Below are positions 18,772 through 26,908 of a DNA stretch of 64,000 nucleotides, one piece after another. How positions within the stretch are numbered: the stretch's first letter is position 1; every line of letters starts with the position of its first letter. The position numbers were made by a program, and so were the translations under genes. The notes below the pieces were generated by a model. That model saw nothing but the letters and a program-made list of their open reading frames with translations. It was not told the origin of the DNA and made no database searches. The DNA comes from CBDHGY01 sp965263325 (lineage in GTDB: Bacteria > Pseudomonadota > Alphaproteobacteria > Caulobacterales > Hyphomonadaceae), in NCBI GenBank assembly GCA_965263325.1, contig CBDHGY010000002.1, positions 992,001 through 1,056,000 of the forward strand, given 5' to 3'.

Positions 18772-19125
18772 ATGTCTCCTGTAGAACTTGTTCGGACTTG
18801 GGTAAGCGCGTTCAACGCCGGTGATGCAGACGCGCTTGCTGAATTATACGCACCGAACGCAGTCAACCATCAGGTGACCCAAGATCCGGTTGAAGGCCGC
18901 GACAATATTCGGTCGATGTTTGCTGCAGAATTCGCCCAAGCAGACATGACCTGCATCGTGGACATTATCCATGATGCAGGTGATGTTGCAATTCTTGAGT
19001 GGAGGGATCCGCTTGGCTTGCGCGGATGTGGCTTCTTTACTGTTAAAGATGGGCTAATCGCGCATCAACGCGGGTATTGGGACAAACTTAGCTTCCTTAA
19101 GATGCACGGGCTTCCCATCGAATAA
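18772..19125 (+). CDS. SnoaL-like / NTF2-fold protein
   Basis: A 117-residue protein with the NTF2-like pattern: an N-terminal helix (VELVRTWVSAFNAGDADALAEL), the YAPNAVNH segment, a loop VEGRDNIRSMFAAEF, and four strands ending in GYWDKLSFL. Proteins of this fold include ketosteroid-isomerase-like enzymes and small ligand-binding partners. It lies 12 bases behind the CurA-like reductase and shares a TAATG stop/start overlap with the next gene, so the three are almost surely co-transcribed. The substrate and whether it is catalytic cannot be told from sequence. Confidence 0.82.
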   Translation: MSPVELVRTWVSAFNAGDADALAELYAPNAVNHQVTQDPVEGRDNIRSMFAAEFAQADMTCIVDIIHDAGDVAILEWRDPLGLRGCGFFTVKDGLIAHQRGYWDKLSFLKMHGLPIE

Positions 19126-20045
19126 TGACCCGTCTGTTCGACGCCTATATTATGGTCGATTGGAGCGCCGCATCTACACCCAAAACCGGTAAAGACTCTA
19201 TCTGGATCGCAGACCTATCGGCAGATAATGGTCGCACAATGTACTGTAATCCTGCCACACGTACGGATGCCATTGAGATACTCAAGCGCCGTCTTTCGGA
19301 ACTTACGAACAATGGCAAGCGCGTATTGTTGGGCTTCGATTTCTCCCTCGGATATCCAGCTGGCACGGCCAAGACGTTTCAATTGGAGGGGGTGGCTTGG
19401 GAAGCGATGCACACCCACCTCTGCAACAAAATTGAAGACGGCAATGACAATTCTAACAATCGTTTCACCGTCGCTGCTGAATTGAATTCTACGACTGCCG
19501 GCAGAACGGGGCCCTTCTGGGGAACAACGTCGCCAAGACATGTCTCAGATGACCTATCGACCAAGAAGCCTCTTCACTTCTCGCTCCCGGAATATCGGAT
19601 CGTTGAACTGTACCTGAGAGAACAAGGACTCGGTGCGCCGAAATCCGTCTGGCAGCTCGCTTATATCGGCTCAGTCGGAAGCCAGTCGCTGATGGGTATT
19701 CCGCGCATCGGTCAGCTCCGAAATCACTTTTCCTCCGTTAAGCTCTGGCCCTTCGAGACAGGGTTTCGTGCACTCACTTTGGGCGATGTGAACGACACCA
19801 AAATCATTATTGCTGAAATCTATCCATCCCTCGTGAAATCGAGCGTTAGAATGGGTGAGCCACTCGATAAAGCGCAAGTTCGCACGATTGCCCGCCACTA
19901 TTGGGAAATGGACAAAGCCGGCCAATTGGGCGCGGCATTTGCGCCACCTCCTTCACTAAATGCAGAGGAATTATCGAATATCAATAAAGAAGAGGGCTGG
20001 ATTCTGGGTATAAGCCCAATAAACATTGGGAATCTGGCTAGTTAG
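19125..20045 (+). CDS. Conserved hypothetical protein, probable DUF429-like RNase H fold
   Basis: A 306-residue cytoplasmic protein opening with YIMVDWSAASTPKTGKDSIWIA and later VLLGFDFSLGYP; paired Asp residues on successive strands are typical of RNase H-like folds such as DUF429. Alphaproteobacterial relatives are often annotated only as hypothetical or, on weak grounds, as molybdopterin guanine dinucleotide synthesis proteins. The mid-part has an Asn-rich DGNDNSNNRF and a Thr-Gly-Pro-Phe-Trp-Gly motif. It is the last gene of the CurA-like/SnoaL unit, starting within the upstream stop (TAATG). Function is not assigned. Confidence 0.7.
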   Translation: MTRLFDAYIMVDWSAASTPKTGKDSIWIADLSADNGRTMYCNPATRTDAIEILKRRLSELTNNGKRVLLGFDFSLGYPAGTAKTFQLEGVAWEAMHTHLCNKIEDGNDNSNNRFTVAAELNSTTAGRTGPFWGTTSPRHVSDDLSTKKPLHFSLPEYRIVELYLREQGLGAPKSVWQLAYIGSVGSQSLMGIPRIGQLRNHFSSVKLWPFETGFRALTLGDVNDTKIIIAEIYPSLVKSSVRMGEPLDKAQVRTIARHYWEMDKAGQLGAAFAPPPSLNAEELSNINKEEGWILGISPINIGNLAS

Positions 20046-20111
20046 CGCGTACGAATCACTATGCCTTCGGGCCAATCGGCGAAGAAACGCCGTGCATAAA
20101 GGAGATAAGAA

Positions 20112-20378
20112 ATGAACAAAGGCGAACTCTCGAAAGAAGTCGCGAACGCTGCGGGTCTATCACAAGCAGACGCAGGTGCTGCAGTGGACGCAGTTTTCGA
20201 CACCATTGCGAGCACGGTTAAAAACCGTGAGCAGGTCGCCATTGCTGGCTTTGGTACATTCAGTGCCAAAACACGCGGCGCACGTGACGGCCGTAACCCA
20301 GCAACGGGTGAGAAGATCCGTATTAAGGAAAAGACATCAGCTGCGTTCAAACCAGCTACGGCTCTGAAAGACATCTAA
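20112..20378 (+). CDS. HU family DNA-binding protein
   Basis: An 88-residue nucleoid protein of normal HU size. It begins MNKGELSKEVANAAGLSQADA, has VAIAGFGTFSAKTR at about 41-54, and the DNA-bending arm ending RDGRNPATGEKIRIKEKTSAAFKP with the conserved Arg-Asn-Pro. The arm pattern fits HU-beta rather than IHF. A very strong ribosome site (AAGGAGATAAGAA) precedes the ATG, as expected for an abundant protein. It is a single gene, ending before the hairpin shared with the MATE gene. Confidence 0.95.
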   Translation: MNKGELSKEVANAAGLSQADAGAAVDAVFDTIASTVKNREQVAIAGFGTFSAKTRGARDGRNPATGEKIRIKEKTSAAFKPATALKDI

Positions 20379-20403
20379 GCTTCATAAAGGCTTTTATGCT
20401 TTT

Positions 20404-20437
20404 AGATGGCGCGTCACTTAAGTGTGGCGCGCCATCT
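20404..20437. terminator. Palindromic hairpin between HU and MATE genes
   Basis: A long imperfect palindrome: arms AGATGGCGCG and GCGCGCCATCT-type sequence, with CACTTAAGTG at the centre, can fold as a stem of about 15 base pairs on either strand. It probably ends transcription from both convergent genes, although the flanking T runs are short. The TAA stop of the MATE gene (20418-20420) lies in the centre of the palindrome, so the last five or so MATE codons form one arm. Confidence 0.6.
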
Positions 20438-21818
20438 TCATTTCCAGAGAAATGACCTGGAGGACAGCCGCAATGAACACACCGAGGAAGGCGGCTTCTA
20501 TCATACCCTGCGCACCGCGTTCGAGTGTAATACCGAGATAATATCCCGCCGGCAGCATGATTACGAAAAATGATCCTATGTGAATGAGACTTGGCACCCA
20601 TACGATCTCTTGCGCACGCTGCGCCATCGAAGCTACAGCTTGCAAACCATCAAACAGGATCGCAAGCGCGGCGGTTAAGAGAAGCGATGAAATTAGCGGC
20701 GCAATCTCAACACCATCAATAACGGCGTCATCCTTATCGACGAAAACTCCGGACAAAGAGTCATTAAAGCAAATTACCAAAATGCCGATTGCAATGCCGC
20801 TCACTAAAGTCGCCGCAACGCCCAGACGCGAGGCCTCTTTTACTTGCCGGCTTTCTCCGCGGCCGTAGGCTTCGGCGACGCGTACACTTGTTGCTGTACC
20901 AATCCCCAAAAACAGCATGAACGCCATCCCCATAACCTGGACAGAATAACCATAGGCCGTGTTCACCGCGAGACTGATCCAAGTCGCGATCATATATGTC
21001 AGATTAAACCCGCCCCACTCTGCTACGTTTGAAATTGCGGTACCAACGCCGACGCTTAACTGCCGGCGTGCTTCACCTTCAGGTCCGACTTCAGATGGCT
21101 TAAAAGCAGGCGTAAACAAGATCACTGCCACAAAGAGAGCTAGCGTGATCGCCCAGCGTGAGCCTGTCGTCGCCCAGGCGACGCCTTCAGCGCCCATTTG
21201 CGGCAGTCCCCACCATCCTGCAACAAGCGCAAGATCAATCACGAGGTTCACAACCACGCCCAACCACATGACAACCGTCACGATCAGAGGTCGCCGCAGC
21301 GCTTCCAGATAGTAGCCCAGCACGGTTGAGATCGTGAAGCCGGCCAACCCGATCGCAAGTATCTGCGTCACCGACGCCGTAGCGGCGGCGATCTCTGCTG
21401 GCGTGAGCGTTTTGCTAATCTCGTCATTGGGTGACAGATCGATAAACATTAACCTGAAAAGAGGTTCGGCGGTAAAATAGCAAAGCGCTGTGACGACGAT
21501 CCCAAGGCCGATTGACCAAATGAGCGCCCGCCGGAAAATTCTTCCAGATTGCTCCTCTTTGCCGACCCCCATGAGCTCTGATGTGAGCACTTGTACGCCA
21601 AGCAGTATCCCGAGGCTGAAGCCTAGCGCCACCCCCATCGGAAGCCAGGAATTCAAGACGAAAGTCAGCTCTCCGTGCGCATATTGCCCAAGCATGATCG
21701 CGTCGGTAAGCGCCATCATCATAACGGACGCGCGCGACACAGCGATCGGCCCGGAGAGCCGCAACAAATCTACAATTTCAGATGCCCGCATCCAAGCGGG
21801 CAAACCCCGCTTGAACAT
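20418..21818 (-). CDS. MATE family efflux transporter
   Basis: A 466-residue, twelve-helix membrane protein of the multidrug and toxin extrusion family. It has two six-helix halves; the first shows LSGPIAVSRASVMMMALTDAIMLG (residues 22-45), and the second begins with VGVGTAISNVAEWGG near residue 255. These exchange Na+ or H+ for organic cations. It is transcribed after aroG on the same strand with a 19-base gap, so it could be read through from the aroG transcript. The substrate is not predictable. Confidence 0.88.
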   Translation of the reverse strand: MFKRGLPAWMRASEIVDLLRLSGPIAVSRASVMMMALTDAIMLGQYAHGELTFVLNSWLPMGVALGFSLGILLGVQVLTSELMGVGKEEQSGRIFRRALIWSIGLGIVVTALCYFTAEPLFRLMFIDLSPNDEISKTLTPAEIAAATASVTQILAIGLAGFTISTVLGYYLEALRRPLIVTVVMWLGVVVNLVIDLALVAGWWGLPQMGAEGVAWATTGSRWAITLALFVAVILFTPAFKPSEVGPEGEARRQLSVGVGTAISNVAEWGGFNLTYMIATWISLAVNTAYGYSVQVMGMAFMLFLGIGTATSVRVAEAYGRGESRQVKEASRLGVAATLVSGIAIGILVICFNDSLSGVFVDKDDAVIDGVEIAPLISSLLLTAALAILFDGLQAVASMAQRAQEIVWVPSLIHIGSFFVIMLPAGYYLGITLERGAQGMIEAAFLGVFIAAVLQVISLEMKMARHT

Positions 21819-21836
21819 AAGAGGTCCCCAATTCCG

Positions 21837-23213
21837 TTACCCGGCTTTTCTCACTGATGTATTAGACGACTTCTGCATGCGCAGCTTTTCGGCGATCATG
21901 AATGCAAGTTCAAGGGCTTGTTGACCATTTAAGCGCGGATCACAATGCGTGTGGTATCTGGATGACAGATCTTCTTCGCTAATAGCCTGCGCGCCGCCGA
22001 TGCACTCTGTGACGTCCTGCCCCGTCATCTCTAGGTGCACGCCGCCCGGATAAGCACCTTCAGATGAAACAACATCGATGAACTGGCTTACTTCGGACAG
22101 AATTCGGTCAAATGGGCGTGTCTTAAACCCAGTGCCAGTCTTCAGCGTGTTTCCATGCATCGGATCACATGACCATACAACAGATCGACCAGATTGCTGC
22201 ACTGCACGCACAAGGCGCGGTAAGCTATCGCGGACATCCTCGGATCCAAAACGTGAAATCAGGACAATACGTCCTTTTTCATTATCCGGGTTCAGCGTTT
22301 CAAGCAAACGCAGCAGATCATCCGGTTCAAACCCTGGCCCCGTTTTCACACCAATTGGATTGCGAATGCCTTTGCAGAACTCCACATGCGCGTGATCTAA
22401 ATCCTTTGTTCGATGACCGATCCAGACCATATGCGCCGAGGTATCGTACCAATCTCCCGTTGTGCTATCGATCCGGGTCATGGCTTCCTCATAGCCAAGT
22501 AGCAGAGCTTCATGAGATGTATAAAACTCGACCTGCGCCATTTGAGGGACAGAAGAACTGTCAACACCGCAGGCGGCCATAAATTCCATAGCTTCGGTGA
22601 TTTTATCCGCTAATTCGCGGTACCGCTCGCCTTGTGACGAGCGGTCAACAAAACCTAGCATCCATTTGTGCACATTCGCTAGGTCAGCGTAGCCCCCGCG
22701 CGAGAACGCCCGAAGCAGGTTCAGCGTGGAGGCCGACTGTGAATATGCCTGCAATAAGCGATCGGGATTCGGTACGCGCTCTTCAGCGGTAAAATCCATA
22801 CCATTAATATTATCGCCTCTATAAGAAGGTAGCTCGATGCTACCTTGAACTTCCACGGGGCTGGACCGAGGCTTTCCGAACTGGCCCGCGATACGGCCAA
22901 CTTTTACGACCGGTTTTGCAGCGCCAAACGTCAGCGCAACTGCCATTTGCAAAATTACCCGAAAAGTATCTCTGATGTTATCTGGGTGGAATTCTTTAAA
23001 GCTCTCAGCGCAATCGCCGCCCTGAAGCAAAAAAGCCTTTCCTTCGGAAACTTGAGCAAGTCGTTCTTTCAATGTCCTGACTTCGCCAGCAAACACCAGT
23101 GGCGGAAATCCTTTCAGGGTTTCCTCCACCCGCGCCAAATGATCAGCGTCTGGGTAATCCGTAGGGATGTGCTTGGCGGGTTTTGAGCGCCAGGTGGATG
23201 GGGACCAAGACAT
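21837..23213 (-). CDS. aroG: 3-deoxy-7-phosphoheptulonate synthase, class II
   Basis: A 458-residue class II (plant-type) DAHP synthase that condenses phosphoenolpyruvate with erythrose 4-phosphate, the first step to aromatic amino acids. Visible motifs include LQGGDCAESF (near residue 63), RIAGQFGKPRSSP, VWIGHRTKDLDHAHVEF, KTGPGF, WSCDPMHGNT, and EGAYPGGVHLEMTG, which supply the metal-binding Cys, His, Glu and Asp. GGAG lies 9 bases before the ATG. No regulatory ACT or chorismate mutase domain is fused. Other shikimate genes are not nearby. Confidence 0.95.
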   Translation of the reverse strand: MSWSPSTWRSKPAKHIPTDYPDADHLARVEETLKGFPPLVFAGEVRTLKERLAQVSEGKAFLLQGGDCAESFKEFHPDNIRDTFRVILQMAVALTFGAAKPVVKVGRIAGQFGKPRSSPVEVQGSIELPSYRGDNINGMDFTAEERVPNPDRLLQAYSQSASTLNLLRAFSRGGYADLANVHKWMLGFVDRSSQGERYRELADKITEAMEFMAACGVDSSSVPQMAQVEFYTSHEALLLGYEEAMTRIDSTTGDWYDTSAHMVWIGHRTKDLDHAHVEFCKGIRNPIGVKTGPGFEPDDLLRLLETLNPDNEKGRIVLISRFGSEDVRDSLPRLVRAVQQSGRSVVWSCDPMHGNTLKTGTGFKTRPFDRILSEVSQFIDVVSSEGAYPGGVHLEMTGQDVTECIGGAQAISEEDLSSRYHTHCDPRLNGQQALELAFMIAEKLRMQKSSNTSVRKAG

Positions 23214-23415
23214 GTGGAAAACTCCGTTAATCTAAGGCCGAGACTAAAACCACACCGAGATCATCGAGGCAACGGCTTTCCTTCATTGCCTGCCCGTTAT
23301 GTTTTGCAGAAGTTTCACCACATTTCTATGCCATTGCCATGGCCAAATAAGGGGCCTTCAGTGTAGCGATTCCTGCAAAATGCCCTCTTGATTCGAACGA
23401 GCAATTCCTTCCGAT

Positions 23416-24726
23416 ATGTCACACGCCCATATTGTTCATAGCCCCGCAGATCTAGATGCCCTGCTCAAAGTGCACGAAGCCCTGCGTATGGCAGGTGTAC
23501 CTGATTGGTATGATCCAGAAGGCGGAATCGGCTCTAACGCTCAAGAAAAATTGAACGACGCCTTTTGTCTGGTCGTCCTCGTTTCAAAAGACGCAATGCG
23601 TTCAGAAACAGTCAAAAGGGATATTAAAGCCGCAAAGCGAGATGGGCTGCCCATTCTGCCATTTCGTGTCGACGGAACCCGTTTTACGACCTGGTTTAAG
23701 ACAGAGATCGTACCGCTTATCCGACACAATATAGATGAAGAAGGCGGATTGCCAAAGTTCGCCGAACTCGTCAGGCAGCGTTACAAACGCCGCTGCCCCG
23801 TAATTTCTATTATGAACCTCAAGGGCGGTGTAGGAAAAACCACTGTTGCCGCTCAAGTCAGTGGGGCTTGGCAAGCTCGAACTGGCGGGCGTGTTCTGCT
23901 GATTGATTTTGACCCTCAATACAATCTCACCCAAACCTTTATCCCAATGGAGCAAGCCGACCGGCGCTCTGGAATTGATTGCTCTGTCATTTCTCTTTTC
24001 GAGAAATCAACGCTGCATTACGGCAATGCCTCTTCACCTGCGGATGATTGGTCAAAGCTGTCAGTAGAGCCATTTAATCCTCCAAAACCAGAAAAAATTG
24101 CGCTGCCAATCCTGACCGAAGACTCACAAAATGGACGCCTGGATTTGATTACTGGGCAGTTTGAAATCTCCAAATATGCATTTGCGCAGGATGCATTCGC
24201 TCTTGAAAAGGTAAAAGCGAACTTTTTGAGGACGATAGACGAGCTTCGCGGCGCGTATGATCTCATCATGTTGGATACCAACCCAAATGCCACTTTCCTG
24301 ACACGGTGCGCCCTTGAGGCCGCCGACCGGGTTCTTGCGCCAATGCATCCCGATATTTATTCGCTGCGCGGGGTGCGCCTGCTTAGTAAGGTCGTCCGCG
24401 AGCAAGTCAGCGAGGACCTTCGCCCAGACTTATCCGTCTTATTCAACGCTGTTGGCCGCTCCGAACAAAGCGAATTTGAGGCAGACGCACGAAACGGCGT
24501 TCACGATTCGAAAGCTGGCTTTAAGCTCTCAAAGACGCTCTTAACTCACGCCTTGCCCAAATCCGGCCATATGGCCGTTAAAGGTCCGGAAGATGAAGAA
24601 GCTGCCATCGAACCTTGGCGCGCCATTCTCTCTCATCACGGGCGCGGTGGCGGTCTTGGTGGTATTCGTAAGTCGCTGGACGCTGTCTCACTCGAGCTCA
24701 CACAGCTCATGGAAGCTCAGGTATAG
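23416..24726 (+). CDS. TIR-like domain fused to a ParA-type ATPase
   Basis: A 436-residue two-domain protein. Residues 1 to about 90 have the alternating strand/helix order of a TIR domain: AHIVHSPADLDALLKVHEAL, VPDWYDPEGGIGSN, FCLVVLVSKDAMRSETVKRDI, and GLPILPFRVDG. At the site where NAD-cleaving TIRs carry the catalytic Glu (S-x-W-x-x-x-E) there is Asp69, so enzyme activity is doubtful. From residue 127 a ParA/MinD ATPase follows: deviant Walker A KGGVGKTT (136-143), switch DFDPQYNLT (164-172), and LDTNPNATFLTRCALEAAD. ParA proteins dimerise on ATP and bind DNA or membranes. There is no ParB-like partner; the neighbours are aroG and gor. Domain calls are firm, the role is unknown. Confidence 0.82.
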   Translation: MSHAHIVHSPADLDALLKVHEALRMAGVPDWYDPEGGIGSNAQEKLNDAFCLVVLVSKDAMRSETVKRDIKAAKRDGLPILPFRVDGTRFTTWFKTEIVPLIRHNIDEEGGLPKFAELVRQRYKRRCPVISIMNLKGGVGKTTVAAQVSGAWQARTGGRVLLIDFDPQYNLTQTFIPMEQADRRSGIDCSVISLFEKSTLHYGNASSPADDWSKLSVEPFNPPKPEKIALPILTEDSQNGRLDLITGQFEISKYAFAQDAFALEKVKANFLRTIDELRGAYDLIMLDTNPNATFLTRCALEAADRVLAPMHPDIYSLRGVRLLSKVVREQVSEDLRPDLSVLFNAVGRSEQSEFEADARNGVHDSKAGFKLSKTLLTHALPKSGHMAVKGPEDEEAAIEPWRAILSHHGRGGGLGGIRKSLDAVSLELTQLMEAQV

Positions 24727-24740
24727 CAACTCACAGGTAG

Positions 24741-26123
24741 CTATTCGGCATTCTCAGGGACCCATTTGGTTCGGAGCGTAACAAACTCCTCAGAAACAGA
24801 TGGATGCAAGGCGCATGTGTCATCAAAATCCTGCTTGGTTGCTCCCATTTTGATCGCAATTCCAGCCATTTGAATGATCTCTGCAGCGTCATCGCCAACC
24901 ATATGACATCCCACGATGACCTCGTCGCTCTGGCGAACAATCAATTTCATCAGCACTCGCTGGGTTTCGCCTGACAAAGCTTGTTTCATGGGGCGAAAGC
25001 GCGTTTTGTAGATGTCGACCTCTCCAAATTTTTCTCTCGCTTCATGCTCCGCCAAGCCCACAGTGCCCACTTCGGGCTGCGTAAACACAGCTGTTGGAAT
25101 GGTATGATGATCAAACTTGCGCGGGTTTCCGTGAAACTCTGTATCAGCGAATGCATGACCTTCGCGTATTGCCACCGGAGTTAACTGCACACGGTCGGTA
25201 ACGTCGCCGACTGCCCAGATATTATCGACGTTCGTGCGTGAGTATTCATCGACCGGAATTGAACCATTCTCGCGAAGCTCTAAGCCAGCCGCTGCACAAT
25301 TCAGACCCGTCGTTTTCGCTCGCCGACCAACGGCCATGAGAATTTTATCTGCTTCCAGAACCTGACCATTGCTTAAGATGACCTGATTGGAAAGCGATCC
25401 GCCCTCCTTAATCTCCTCAAAGATCGTGTCGGTTATGATGTTGACGCCAGCAGTTTCCAGATCTTCCATGACGACATCTCGAACATCCTCGTCGAACCCA
25501 CGGAGCACTTTGTCTTTGCGATACACCAGGGTCGTCTTTGAGCCGAGACCTGCAAAAACGTGCGCAAACTCAACCGCGATATACCCCCCGCCCGCGATCA
25601 CAATATGCTCGGGAATCTCTGTCAGATCGAAAACGTCATTCGATGTTATGGTGTGCTCAACACCCGGCAATTCGTCGAGACCGGGTCGCCATGGACGTCC
25701 ACCAACGGCGACTAGAATTTTCTCAGCGGAAACTTCGCGCCCCGAACCAACAAGTCTGAGTGTATGTCGATCGACAAACTCCGCGCGTTCTTCAAAAACT
25801 GTGACGCCCGCATTTTGCTGCCCCTGCATATATAGACCCGAAAGGCGGGTAACCTCCGCAGCGAGCGCCATTTGAAACTTTTCGTGATCGTATTTAACGT
25901 CGCTCGTAGACCACCCATAGCCTTCAGCGGCCTTTATTCCTTTTCCATACTTGCTGGCATAAACCATGAACTTCTTCGGGACGCAGCCGCGGATAACGCA
26001 GGTTCCGCCCATTCTGTACTCTTCCGCGAGCGCAACTTTTGCACCAGAACTCGCTGCAATTCGAGCCGCTCGCACACCGCCAGAGCCACCGCCAATTACA
26101 AACAAATCATAGTCGTAAGACAT
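24741..26123 (-). CDS. gor: Glutathione-disulfide reductase
   Basis: A 460-residue FAD flavoenzyme that reduces glutathione disulfide with NADPH. The start at 26123 has AGAGGAGA just upstream and gives MSYDYDLFVIGGGSGGVRAA, the standard FAD-binding opening; the longer frame to 26180 lacks support. The redox pair is in GGTCVIRGCVPKK (about residue 41-53), the NAD(P) loop is GGGYIAVEFAHVFAGLG, and the proton-relay His is in HPSVSEEFVT. It ends 14 bases from the TIR-ParA gene, tail to tail. Confidence 0.94.
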   Translation of the reverse strand: MSYDYDLFVIGGGSGGVRAARIAASSGAKVALAEEYRMGGTCVIRGCVPKKFMVYASKYGKGIKAAEGYGWSTSDVKYDHEKFQMALAAEVTRLSGLYMQGQQNAGVTVFEERAEFVDRHTLRLVGSGREVSAEKILVAVGGRPWRPGLDELPGVEHTITSNDVFDLTEIPEHIVIAGGGYIAVEFAHVFAGLGSKTTLVYRKDKVLRGFDEDVRDVVMEDLETAGVNIITDTIFEEIKEGGSLSNQVILSNGQVLEADKILMAVGRRAKTTGLNCAAAGLELRENGSIPVDEYSRTNVDNIWAVGDVTDRVQLTPVAIREGHAFADTEFHGNPRKFDHHTIPTAVFTQPEVGTVGLAEHEAREKFGEVDIYKTRFRPMKQALSGETQRVLMKLIVRQSDEVIVGCHMVGDDAAEIIQMAGIAIKMGATKQDFDDTCALHPSVSEEFVTLRTKWVPENAE

Positions 26124-26201
26124 TTCCCGATCTCCTCTGGCAATCGGTGTCCATATGCGCCTCGTAAACGAAGGCAACAAGAGCCGGGCACAAAATGTTG
26201 A

Positions 26202-26903
26202 TCAGAATTCGAATACAGCCGCGCCTTCATCATTCCCGATAATGACGGTCCGCGCCAAGTTCAGAAAAAGGCCATGCTCAACAACACCTGGAATATTGGC
26301 GAGGAGGACGGCAAGTTGTTCGGGGTTAGGAATGGTACTGCAATGACAGTCCAGGATAAAGTTGTTACCGTCCGTAATAATGGGCTCATTGCGCCCGTCG
26401 ATTTGACGAAGCTTAACCGTCGGCCGCGCGATCCCTGACTCTTCCAGCGCATCATGCACTTTCTTGGCAGTTATCGTGAAACCGAATTGGGTAACCTCCA
26501 CGGGAAGAGGAAAAGCGCCAAGCTCGCTGACTTGTTTCGAAGGATCGGCAATGACCACCATATGGTCAGAGGCGTTTGCTATAATCTTCTCGCGCAATAA
26601 GGCCGCGCCACCGCCCTTGATCAAACGTCCTTGACGATCAACTTCGTCAGCGCCGTCGACAGTAACTTCAAGCCGTTCAACGCGGTCAACCGGCAATAAG
26701 GGTATTCCATGGCTTTCCGCTAGCCGGCGCGTTTGCTCGCTGGTTGGAACGCCGCGAACAACCATGCCGTCTGCTACCTCTTCGGCAAGCATCTCAACAA
26801 AGAACTTGGCTGTTGAGCCGGTCCCAAGACCGACCGTCATACCCTCTTCGATATAATCAAGCGCAGCAGCGGCAGCATTTGCTTTGGCTCTATCTGGGCT
26901 CAT
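26202..26903 (-). CDS. rpiA: Ribose-5-phosphate isomerase A
   Basis: A 233-residue enzyme that interconverts ribose 5-phosphate and ribulose 5-phosphate. The ATG at 26903 is chosen because AAGGAATAA precedes it and the family opening follows (MSPDRAKANAAAAALDYI). Diagnostic segments are GLGTGSTAKFFVEML, the catalytic DGADEVD with KGGGAALLREKI, and VEVTQFGF. It begins 5 bases after the glmU stop and is probably co-transcribed with it and with gor downstream (about 78-base gap). Confidence 0.94.
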   Translation of the reverse strand: MSPDRAKANAAAAALDYIEEGMTVGLGTGSTAKFFVEMLAEEVADGMVVRGVPTSEQTRRLAESHGIPLLPVDRVERLEVTVDGADEVDRQGRLIKGGGAALLREKIIANASDHMVVIADPSKQVSELGAFPLPVEVTQFGFTITAKKVHDALEESGIARPTVKLRQIDGRNEPIITDGNNFILDCHCSTIPNPEQLAVLLANIPGVVEHGLFLNLARTVIIGNDEGAAVFEF

Positions 26904-26908
26904 GCGCT

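Noticed and set aside
23214..23415. Possible leader peptide or attenuator before aroG and the TIR-ParA gene
   Set aside because: No run of aromatic codons and no strong alternative hairpins were found.
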